This document shows, piece by piece, positions 8,239-18,428 of a stretch of DNA of 36,462 bases (the stretch's first letter is position 1; the number at the start of each line of letters is the position of its first letter). Position numbers and translations under genes: made by a program. Location of the stretch: positions 262,091-298,552 of the forward strand of contig NC_018241.1 in assembly GCF_000227135.1 (NCBI RefSeq), written 5' to 3'. The notes below the pieces were generated by a model, which worked only from the letters and a program-made list of their open reading frames with translations, ran no database searches and had not been told where the DNA came from. The stretch is from Leishmania donovani (taxonomy: Eukaryota > Euglenozoa > Kinetoplastea > Trypanosomatida > Trypanosomatidae).

Positions 8239-11200
8239 AGATAAACAAGCTACAACGGCTGTGATATACCTAGAGAGGGCTCGTTTTTTTTTTGTGTGTA
8301 TTTTTGAAAGATGTGCGTGTGCGTGTGTGTCTGCGAACGTGCGAGAAGACAACACTGCTATAACAAAAAAAAGCGAAGCTTACGAGAGAAGGTCAAGAGA
8401 CCCCTGCCTGCCTTCCTTCCCCCAACAACAAAAAAAATATATACACACACAGTAAAACAAACGCACACCACCACCAACACCCACGAGGCAAAAAAAGGAG
8501 GCGGGCCGTACAAACGCAGTAAAAAAGAGGGAGCTCCACGCACACGGGAGAGGAGGGTGGCTATGTGTGTGTGTGTGTGTGGGGAGGGGAGGGGGCGTTT
8601 CAGATGCGGAGAGCGACCCCTTCCCGCCCGAAGTAAAATTTAAAAAGAAGAAGCGTAAGGAAGGAAAAACAAAACACCAAATCCCCACGAACGCAGCAAA
8701 AAAGGGCTGAAGGGAAGAACGAGGGGCCTTGTGGGTGGCTAGGTATGACCGGACTGGAGTGGAGAGGGGGGAGAGGGAAAACGAAAAAGAAATATGCGTA
8801 TATATATATGTGTGTGTAATATATATGCTAGGCAACAAGGCGTATTTCCACGGGCACACAGAGCCCCCCCTCAGCAACCACAAAAATGGCAACACAAAAA
8901 TACAGCGCAACACTACCGACTGGACTAAGAAAGACACACCGTAAAAAAGTATACAAAAAAACGAAAAAGAAACGCGCTCAGTAATGTTCCAGGGGAGGCA
9001 GAGGGATGGAGAGAGGACAGAAACAGAGCACAGAAAGCGCAGAGGAACGAGAAGAAGAATCTCCAAGAAGACAAACTACAAAATGCACCGAGAAAAAGGA
9101 GGCAGAAGGCCCTCACATACACGCGCACACACACAAGCACAAAGGTGAGCTCACACGAACGTGAAGGTAAACAAGAGGAGGAGCATAACACTGACGGCAG
9201 CGGGGGGTGGGGGGTGGGTGGGGAGCACAACGCAGCGTCGAAGAATCGAAATGCGTCGAGACAGTTGAGGACAATGCCAAACGTATTCGGTTGAAGCTTC
9301 GGCCGTTTCCACTGGTTATTTTTTTTTTTCGCTTGTATTCGTGCGCCTTGCAGCCACAAATACGCACTGTTATGAATGTGGTTGCCTTATGTGCCTTATA
9401 GAAGAGGAGAAGCGAGGGGAGCTGCTGCTGAGGATACGGAGAGGGGCAAGAGAAAGCTCGCCAAGTACTTTGCGCAAAACTTCCGAGGCGCAGAGAGAGA
9501 GAGGGGGGGGGGCAAAAGAGAGGGATACGGAGACGGCTACTGTTTTGAGGGTAAACTCCGCGAACAGGTGCTGGTGTCGCCGCTGTGTTCGTGCCTTTGC
9601 GTGTTGGTTGTGATTATTCGGTGTCAGTGAAGTGGTTTGGGAGACGGGCAGATAGAGAGGGAGAGAGAAGCCGAGAAGGTGATGATATGTCAGGAGAAGG
9701 CGTCGAGGAAGACAAAAGTTGCCTTGCATCACTGCTGTCCCTGAGGAAACACACATACACATATATACATATACAAACTGGCATATTTTGCGCGCCTCCT
9801 GCGCTTTTCCTCGTATACATGTATTATTTTTTTTTTCAGAGTTGGGATCTGCGATCTGTCGACGGTACTCGTCTCGATTTGGAGTTTCCAACCAGAAATG
9901 CGCGCGTTGCTTCCGGGAATGTCGTTAAACAACACCGGCAAAGTAGAAGTTCACAGGCGGTCCTCTCACACCATCCGCTCATAGAAAAAAAAACGATAAA
10001 AAACCGAACGCATTCTCCCGTGCGTACAGAGATGCGCACCGATCTACGCAAGCGCGGATGCTGTGCCCTCGTGAGTAAGGTACGCGAGGCAGAGAGAGGA
10101 GAGAGGGGGGAGGGGAGGGGGGGGGCCAAAGGGCTAGGGATAAGGAGAGTGAAGAGAGGCTCGGGTGGAGGGAGGTCGTTATACCCACAAACGGCTTCAC
10201 ACTGCAACCCATGCACCTCCTTCGCTCCACTTCGACCCAAGACACACACACAGACACAGGCAGCACTGCCACCACCACCCCATTTTACGCTCTCGTTGAC
10301 CTTCTCACCAGACCAAGACATGAGTATATATGCATATGTGCGAAAAAAAAAGGAAAGAACGGGCGGCACTCAGCGGTCCCATGGGTGGGAGGGAGAGAGA
10401 GAGAGAGCAGACACACAGAAATTCAAGTAGAGGGGCAAAAAAAGAAGTGGGAGAGAGCGAAGAAAAAAAAAAGAGCGCGGACACGCACTTTTCCTTGCGC
10501 TTTCCGTCCTCTGGGGCACTCTTCGGTCTTTTCATCGCGCGTAGGACAGTAGACAGAGAAAAAAAGGGGCCATTATCTCATTCTGTTACGTGGCGTCTCC
10601 CCGCGTGCGTCGTTGCTCTCTCCCCCTCCCTCGCTTGCTTTTGCCGCTTTACGATCTCATCGAAGTTGAAAACGCAAGAGCAACGGGCGAGAACAAAAAG
10701 GAAACCAACTCCTCCAAACAACAGCCGAAATGAGCACCTCCGAGCAACCCCCCCTCCTCCCCCAAAAAAAGAACAACAACAACAACACACACACACCCAC
10801 ACATGCGCGCGTGACTCCAAACACCAACGCGCTTTCTTTTTTTTACCACCTTCAATGAAAACAAAACACAAAAAGCAAAAAGCGGTGAGGAGAGGTAAGT
10901 ACAAGACTACATGGAGAGGTGGTGGTGGACGTGAATGAAAGGACAGGAAGGATGCAGAGCTAAGGGTGTATGCGTATATACGTATAAGCATGTGTGTGTG
11001 GGGAGGGAGGGGGCAGAAACGGGGGCGAGGGCGAGATAAAGGAGAGGACGTGGTGCCGGCACACACGAAAACACATGCACATATACCCGTGATAAGAGAG
11101 CCACTTGCATAGCAGCCGCATCATCCCACGAGCATAACAGCGACACCGACATGCGCAAGCATGAGCGTTGGGCAGGAGCGCGCATACGCTCTCTCAAAGA

Positions 11201-11788
11201 AGCGAGGGGATGGCAACACTGATAAAGGGCCAGAGGAAACAAAAAGGGCTCGCGCTCAGACACGATTCGCACGCACACCACACGCCTCATGCGCCACCGC
11301 CGCAGAAAAACAAACCCGAACGGAGAGGGAGGGAAAGAATGAGGAGGCGCATAAAGTGAAAGAAGAGACAGCCTTTAGGCAGAAACAAGGCATACAATAA
11401 AAAATACACGCACATATGTACACATGGACATCAACACATACATATATGTGTACACATATACACACACACATATATATATAGACGTAGACAACAAAATCAC
11501 AGCCTGTACACATACGCTCGAAAGCAAGTCAGAAGAAGCAAAAACAAAAACAATGATGTGGGAGGGGAATAGGACACGAGAAAAAAGAAGAAGCCGTCGA
11601 AACACCGCAGGAGACATGTACCGTTGCGCTTCCTTGTGCCTTTTTTTCATTTCGCTGCCATGTGCAAACTAAACACAAACAAGCACGCATGCGAGCTGCC
11701 GCTGCTTCGGGCGCTTCCGTGAGTCGCACACTGGCGGGTGTGCTGCTGTGCCGACTCTCTCCTCGGGTTCAGCTCGTCGCTCCTCTCC

Positions 11789-12769
11789 CTAGTAGCCCAC
11801 CTTCGTATCGCGCCGCCTCTCGCAACCGTCGCGCTTCTTCAGCACGTAGTTGTCTCGGAAAAGCTTGACGAAGAGGATAATGTAAGAGAGGTACATGACC
11901 GTGCCGAAAGCCAGCGACGAAGCGCTCGTGTCGCAGCCTCCGGGGTGCGTCACGTACAGCCGCGTCGTGTACAGGATGAGCGCCATCCCAGCGAACATCT
12001 GCGCAATCTGCAGAAGGGTCACCATCGACGCGAAGGGGCGCACCAGCTTACGCTGCCCGCACGCGCACATGAAGTAGTAGAAGTACATGATGGAGTGCAC
12101 CAACATATTCATCACCGCGAAGCCCAGTCCGTTGCTGATGCCGGAGACATGCGCGTGCCAGCAGAAGAGCATGACGGAGGCGTGGTGGTACCAGTGAATG
12201 AAGGGGACCGGCTTGTGCCTGAGCAGCAGGAACACGGTGTCCATCAGCTCAACGATCTTGCTCAGGTTGAAGGTGAGGACCCAGAAGGCGGTGGCGCCGT
12301 CCTCGAAGATGTTGCGGTTCCAGTAGCACAGAGAGGTGAACAGACCCCCACGCACGTGGGGGTGCTGGTCCCACTCGCCCGTTGTGCGGTCCTTCTTCGG
12401 TGCGAGCCCCGGCAGTTCGCGGTTCGTCATGGTCAAGACACGAAACAGGAACGGCGCACAGTAGCAGAAGCCGATCGTGGATGCGATGCTGAAGAACAAA
12501 TTCCAAATTGCGACGATGGGGGCCAGCCCCGGCACCGGCTTGCCCCCGAGCAGGCGTGAGAACACGCGCGGCCCGGCATGTACGAGCAAAAAATAGCCGA
12601 CAACAATCAGGAGCGGAATGTGGGGTGATGCGCACATCCACTGATGTGCCTTGCCGCCCTTGAAGCTAGTGATGTAGTGGTGGGCCCACAGGAAAGGATT
12701 TGAGAGGGAGGGTGACGACGCCGTCAGCGACGTGGCAGTCACGGTGCTGCTCGGCGCAGCCGACTCCAT
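11789..12769 (-). CDS. Fatty acid elongase, divergent paralogue
   Basis: 326 residues from ATG 12769 to TAG at 11789. ELO family with boxes KIVELMDT 171-178, HWYHH 192-196, NMLVHSIMYFYYF 221-233 and TLLQIAQ 251-257. The first 25 residues are rich in Ser/Thr/Ala and probably cytosolic. The KxxExxDT box (V for P, M for L) and LLLRHKP differ from both other subgroups here, and I saw no long near-identical nucleotide block shared with its neighbours, so it seems to have escaped conversion. The C-terminus is basic (KKRDGCERRR) but lacks a KKxx end. It is likely an ER elongase with its own chain-length range; I cannot assign it to ELO1 to ELO4. Confidence 0.95.
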   Translation of the reverse strand: MESAAPSSTVTATSLTASSPSLSNPFLWAHHYITSFKGGKAHQWMCASPHIPLLIVVGYFLLVHAGPRVFSRLLGGKPVPGLAPIVAIWNLFFSIASTIGFCYCAPFLFRVLTMTNRELPGLAPKKDRTTGEWDQHPHVRGGLFTSLCYWNRNIFEDGATAFWVLTFNLSKIVELMDTVFLLLRHKPVPFIHWYHHASVMLFCWHAHVSGISNGLGFAVMNMLVHSIMYFYYFMCACGQRKLVRPFASMVTLLQIAQMFAGMALILYTTRLYVTHPGGCDTSASSLAFGTVMYLSYIILFVKLFRDNYVLKKRDGCERRRDTKVGY

Positions 12770-12862
12770 TGGTTTCTTTATTTTTGTTTTGGAATGTTAT
12801 TTTCTCGTACGTGTGCGACTGTGCGTGGCCACGACTAGTTGAGAGACGGGTCGTGAGCACAG

Positions 12863-12954
12863 CTAAAAGGATGCCAGAGCGCACAAGGGAGAAAGCCCAC
12901 AACAACAGAAAGCAAGAGAGCGGTCGAGGAGGACACACGTCGTACGCGCAGAGC
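12863..12954 (-). promoter_or_regulatory. Predicted trans-splice acceptor of the gene at 11789
   Basis: On the minus strand a 90-nt AG-free stretch containing several CT-rich runs ends in TTTTAG at 12863. Use of this AG gives a 5' UTR of 93 nt. One of the cleanest acceptors in the window. Confidence 0.6.
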
Positions 12955-14255
12955 CTGCCACAGGGTGATGCGGGTTTGACGTGTGTGATGGTGGTGATGG
13001 TGGCTGCTGGAATGTTGCGATCCTGATGTCGTCTTTGATCCCCCTTTTTTTTCGTCGTCTCTCGTTGTGCTTCGATTGCTCACCGAAGATATGGTGTGAT
13101 GAGCGCTGCGCCCTTCGATCGAAAGCCAACCACCTTTATTGTTGTTTTCCTTGCGCAGTCGCGGTGATGAGGTGGGGTGGGCGGTGGAGAGGTGAGGGAC
13201 AGGGAGGCTCGCAGATGCAACGGCAGCTTAGCAGACACATGCAGAGAGAGAAAAAAAGGGCGAGAGAGGCTCGGGGGTGGCGCTTGGTGCACCTCGAGCA
13301 TTGCGCTTGCCCGCCCCACGCGCCACCACCATTCCGTCCCTCACACACACGCCGCCAGGCTTCGGACACTCCGTGGCAAACTCGTGCGTCATCGAAATCC
13401 GCCTTCTACATCAGCGCCACCCCAACCGAGGCCCATGAGGAGTAAGCATCAGAGTGGAAGGTGAGGGAAGGGAGGCTGCGTGAGCAACTTGTACCCCCCC
13501 CCCTCTGGAGACGAGCCTCCCTCCCTGTGCGCCTTTCCGGTGAACTGTTGATGTGACGTTTTCCTTTGTGGCTGCGGTCGCCGCCTCGGCGGCGTTTCCG
13601 TGTTTGTTCGTCGTATCGGCGAGCTTGGAGAGAACGCCGCACGAAACGAGGCACTATCGAAGATGGCGAGTAGGTGATTCAAAGAGAGCCGCGGAAGATG
13701 CGAGCGACTAACACACGCACACACGAAGAACACGGCACACATCCGCTGAGAGCCACAACAACGCACACGGTTTCGTTCCTTCTTCCGTTGGTGTGCTTCG
13801 CTTAGACCTCGGGAGTGAAGAAAAACAAGAGCACGCACACCTACAAAATGCCCCTGGAAGCACGAAGCAGATAAGAATACTCACACCGCAGGCAGTGAGG
13901 TGCAGGCACCCGAGACCGACAGAGATGAACACCCACAGCAACGACCAATACCACCACACCACATCAACGGTGTCCACTCCACCATCATCTGCGCCGTATC
14001 AACCACGCAAACAGCAGACAAGGGCACTGCAGCGGGGGGGGAGGGGGCAAAGGAGAGAGAGATACAGGAGCACACGAAAAACAAACAAACTGCACTGCCA
14101 CATCGCCTGCATCATTCCCGATAATGGACACACTAACAACACTTGTGTGACACCTGCCATCTACATCATGAGAGTGTGAGAGCAAGGGAGGGAAGGGAAG
14201 GAGACGAGACCGCTCGCTCTTCGTTTTCTGTTGGTTTTCCTGTGTGTGTCCCGCA
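12955..14255. other. Spacer, left part of the gap between the genes at 11789 and 18429
   Basis: Non-coding by inspection. Contains a C-run at 13494-13503, a G-run at 14034-14047 and scattered CA. No gene, RNA or element recognised. Confidence 0.55.
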
Positions 14256-14886
14256 CGACCTGGAGACACCCCAGCGTGGCATCTCAGGGTCCGGTGCCCC
14301 CTCCCCCAAAAATCACCCCCCACTCATTGTGGGGAGGAAGCCGAGCAGCCCCTTCGCCGTGCCAGCCACCGCGCCACTTCCGGTGGTGACAGTGTCGAGC
14401 ACCTACGACGTAAGGGCGTGGGCTCCGTGCGATTTAGCGCCACTGAGGTTGGCGGTGAGGCCGTGGGATGGCGTTGCGTTGGAGCTGCATGCGACCGTGA
14501 ACGCGTTTGCACGATTCGTATGATGGGTAAAGCGTCTGCGCGACTCCAACGTACGCCACGCGGCCATGGCTGCCTACCGGTGCCGGGAACCTGTGCCGCG
14601 CCGAGAGGGGGGAGGGATGCAGCACGTGCGCCCGGCATGATGGGGGAGCGGCTGTGAGGCGACCTGCGAGGCGGGCGGGTAGCGCTGGAGGCAGGGGCCG
14701 TGCTCCGATGGCCGGGTCGGCATTTTGCTGTAAGGCGTGTCCACCGGCTGCCTCGCACCACGCGATGGGGCCTGTGACGGGCCGGGGGGAGGGGGTAGGA
14801 GTGGCGTGTCACCCTGGTTGCACGGCGGAGAACGGACACGTTGAAAAGGCCGTTCTCCTGTCGGTGTGTCGAGGTGCGCATCGCTC
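14256..14886 (+). mobile_element. SIDER2-like retroposon, most complete copy
   Basis: 631 bp, inverted relative to the copies at 5547 and 1197 and nearly identical to both. Its left end (14256-14300) resembles the 77-79 nt hallmark at the 5' end of L1Tc/ingi/DIRE and SIDER elements as I remember it; 14257-14263 can pair with 14285-14291 to form a 7-bp stem like P1 of the L1Tc HDV-like ribozyme. It therefore points to the plus strand, antisense to the elongase transcripts. It carries no intact coding region. I see no clear A-tail or target-site duplication at the right end, so the 3' boundary is only where similarity stops. Confidence 0.7.
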
Positions 14887-17800
14887 CTCACCCTTTTCTG
14901 CCTCTCATGCGGCTGTGCGTCTTCGTTAGTAACAGGCAAACAACCGCAGCTGCAGCAGCCGTTTTGAGAGAAATTCTCGAAGTGTTGAGCTCAAGGCCAT
15001 ACGCCCGCCTCTATCATCGGGGATGGGTGATAGTAATGGTGCAAAGAAAGGCCAAGAGAGCGCGGCACGCCGTTTCGGTCTTCTGGGATGGACTTCATGG
15101 GTTCGTCCTGCTGCACGCGCGCATTTTTCCTAGCATGGATTTGTGTGGATCATTGCGCTTGCATGCGTGTATAGGTGAGGCTCCACTACACGCATGCGAG
15201 GCCCGGCAATTGGCATAACACGCTCAAGAACACACGCTCGCACCCTCCCACTCCGGTGCTGATGCCCTAAGGTAATGAGCAAGAAACCACGAAGAGTGCC
15301 CACACACACACACACAGAGGCGGGCACGGGAGAAGACAAAAAGCGAGAAGAAGGGAATAGGAGAAGGTTGAAAGTTCAAGGCGCGCAAGAGAGTAGCATG
15401 CGCGTATGTGCGAGGCGGTCTGCGTCCATGAGTTCGTCAGCGCGAGGGAGTTCTGTAAGAGTGGCCGCTGTCGGGCACCACCGCACACCTGCGTGGACAC
15501 TCGCAAGATGGGCCGTTTGAGCATAGCCCTACCACCACCTCACACCACGTGCACACAGACGCCCACAACGCTCCTAAGCAACTCGCCGCGAAGATACCGA
15601 AGAAAACGTAAAGTAGCGTGAAAAAAAAAAGAAAGTCGCAAGAATCACCGCTACAACGGAGAGAATGGCAAGCGTTGTAGATTGAAAGAGCGCCAGCGAG
15701 AATGCCGCGACACTGGGGGAAGAGAGGGAGACGATGAGGCGATGAAAAGAGCATGATGGGCACTCCTGCCACTGCCTGCTAGCCCGCATGCAATTCTCAG
15801 CATCCCGCCAACATTTAGGCGAACAAATTCCGCTGCGACGACGCTAAGCGTGCGGGGTCACATTGATCCTTTTAGACAGACCTTGTGACCAGGGCCACAA
15901 ACACGTCCCACTCGCTGCAATGGGAGTAATGCCGCCGGGACACTGGCCGAGCAGAACGCCAGCATCTTCTGTGGGAGAGAGCCTACGCAGGCATTACGCT
16001 ACTCGCGAGATGGGCCATGAGACATTCTCACGCTGTCTCGAGTGTGTTTTGTACTTGTGGGCGGTGGTGGGGAGCCCCTCTTGCTGCGCAATCCGTGTCG
16101 ACAGTGCCATCTGTTCAAAACCGCCGGTGGCGCAGTGAGCTGTCGGCGTGCCTGCTTCCTTACAAAACCGGGAAGCCGCATGACGACACTTTCACGCGAA
16201 CGCGACGATGAGAAAGACGCGGACTGCACTTTAAACGAGAAGAAAAACTACACCGAAACGATGATAAAGCAATCGGAAACGTACCCTACAGGATTATAGA
16301 CACCACGGGCGAAGACTTTGTGGCTACGCGAACACACACACACATGTATGTGTGTGTCGCGCAAGCATCATGCTATAATGCCGAAGCACAAATGTATTGT
16401 CTTCGTGCGAGAGAGGGGGAGAGAGAAATAGTAAACAAAAAAAAGACAAGGAAAGATACAAGCGGGTCTTTTCACATGTTCATCTGTCGAGCCCCGCGCG
16501 GCTGAAGAAACATAATGAAAAAACAACAACAACGCGAGATGCATGTAGAGCAACGCCGCGTCTTCTTTTCGCGCACTCTATAGGAACAGCGACGACGAAC
16601 AAAGCAGGGACGGGAAAAGACGAAGAATAGGCCCCACTACAGGCCGACCGACAGAAGAAGAACGAGGGGAAGGGCGGGTGTGGGGCGATTGTGTGCTTGA
16701 CGGGCGGCAGGTCTGTGCCACTTTCACTGGGCATCGACGGCTTGCGGAACGGTATAAACAACAAGGGGCGGGGAGGGGAGTGGTCTTGGTGGTGGTGAAG
16801 GGATACGGCTTTCCGCCCCACGCATGTGCGCGCATATGGCTCCGCGCGCACAATCCTGACTTGTCTTCGCCCAAGCCTCGCCGTCCTCCACCCCTCCCTT
16901 CTCCCTTCGCGCGAACGCAACCTTCCCGTGCCCCGCTGTGTCCGATCCTCTTTCGAAACCCATTTCAACGACTGGCGGCAAACTCCAACTTCGCACGGCT
17001 GTACTTTGCTCAGACGCCCCCCTCCCCCCAACACGCACGCACATGTGCACGCGCGTATGCATACGCACACGAACGGCGCAGCAGGCGGACGTGGGCGGTC
17101 CAAGCGAGAAGGCAACAATACCGATAAAGAAGCAAACACAGACGCACAGGCACGCACGAACGTGAGAGGGGAGTGAAAGGCGACGCGATGAGCGAGGGAG
17201 ACGAGGCCGCGGTGCGGCGATTGCTGAAAAGGCGCTGGGAAGTTCACCGCTGAACGCACGACTCCGTGCCTTGGCATGCACGCGCATGCATACAACACGA
17301 TGCAAGAGCACATCCAACGACCAGCGGCGCGCAAATCGCTGAAGCCTTTTCGTCTGTGTTTCGCTTGCGTGCGGGTGTACTGAACGACTGCTCGCTTCGA
17401 GGTCACAAACAATACAGTTCTCCTTTGGTACCTACTCAACGTGGCCGTTGAATGCGTGCATGTTCGCTGGTGTCTTGTGACTGGTGGACCAGCGCCCACC
17501 TCTCTCACGCGCTGATGTTGTGCTGAAGCCCTCTCGCGTGAGCGAACCGCTTCGGCTTGCACTCCTCTTTCTCTCTGCGTGTTGCCGTGAATGTCGTTAG
17601 TCTTGGCAGTCACCGTAGTCCTGCCCTCGCCGCCACCGTTCGTTTTTGGTACTCCCTTTTTCCTTTCCCGTCGAGACTCTACCAATGCACACACACACAC
17701 ACATTATGGGCACAGGTAAGTAGCAGGAGAAGGAGCGCAAGCAAGAGGAACCTTGCTGCAATGGGTCTGCTGCCTGCCTCAACACGCGCACGCGCTCATA

Positions 17801-18428
17801 TGAACAGCTCCCTCCATCGCAGTCCTTCTTTCCCCTCTACCAGCAGCCGATTGATGCGCCAGCAGCGCCCATACCACTCTGTTCTCTGCCTTCCCCTTCT
17901 TTGTCTGTCTGTCGAAAAGGCCCACGACGAGTCACAGGCGTCCCCATCACGGCCTTCTGCCTTGCCTTGCCGTATAAGCTCATGTGCCACCCCTGCACGA
18001 TCGTCATCGACAGTTGCCTTTCCGCGTCTCACCTCCACGTTCCGCTCGGTGTTTCCCCCGAACCCTTCCCCTCCCCACCACCGTTGCTACACATGTAGAA
18101 GAAAGACACACGCGCACACACCCACAAACCTCGTTTTCCTGCCTATGTGTCTGTTTCCGTGGGTGCGCCCAATGTGTCTGGGTGCCATGCCGTGAAGGTG
18201 CAGGCCGAAGGAGCCGCCACGCGAAGGACTTCTTTCCCATGGCCCAGGACAGCTTCGTCCTCGCCGAGGCACGACAAGACGGGCACCTTCGCAACTGTGC
18301 TACAACAAGACGACAACGACTGCGACCATACTCGTGCGCGGAAACACTACTGGACCGCTCGTGCTACCGGCAACCTCGCTTCCCCGCTACGCTGTTCTGC
18401 CATCGAACGAAAAACAAAACATTTTCCG
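14887..18428. other. Spacer: presumed 3' UTR of the gene at 18429
   Basis: About 3.5 kb without a supportable gene. A possible degenerate relative of the SIDER2-like repeat lies near 15875-16000. From about 16850 to 18100 the plus strand becomes pyrimidine-rich, the reverse of most spacers here. CA repeats occur at 15300-15316 and 17685-17702. Open frames in this stretch are low-complexity and carry no family motif. Confidence 0.55.
15875..16000 (-). mobile_element. Possible degenerate SIDER fragment
   Basis: Short interrupted similarity to the plus strand of 5619-5735 (for example accaggg..aca and aatgccg..cc followed by cgag). Too diverged to be certain by eye. Confidence 0.25.

Larger units (their letters stand above)
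7662..11788. other. Long spacer: presumed 3' UTR of the gene at 11789
   Basis: About 4.1 kb with no supportable gene. It is purine-rich on the plus strand, as expected for a minus-strand transcription unit, and full of short repeats: (AT) at 7815-7833, CA at 8211-8238, GT at 8561-8582, AT/GT mixtures near 8796-8826 and 11440-11482, and G-rich runs at 9502-9512 and 10106-10127. Open frames here are low-complexity and lack family motifs. Confidence 0.6.

Noticed and set aside
8211..8582. CA/GT arrays as CRISPR-like or satellite elements
   Set aside because: They are simple dinucleotide microsatellites with no repeat-spacer structure, and the organism is a eukaryote.
11738..12559. Long plus-strand frames opposite the elongase genes (also at 23998-24816, 30967-31812 and 31816-32511)
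   Set aside because: These are antisense shadows caused by GC-rich third positions. They recur opposite every paralogue, have Glu/His/Val-rich nonsense composition and no domain.
16480..17700. A 406-codon minus-strand frame in the long spacer
   Set aside because: Low-complexity, Arg/Ser/Val/Cys-rich, no recognisable motif, and overlapped by other frames of similar length. Not supported as a gene.
17713..17721. A perfect CAG/GTAAGT splice-donor-like site on the plus strand
   Set aside because: Trypanosomatids have almost no cis-spliced introns, and no exon lies on that strand here. Most likely chance in a pyrimidine-rich region.
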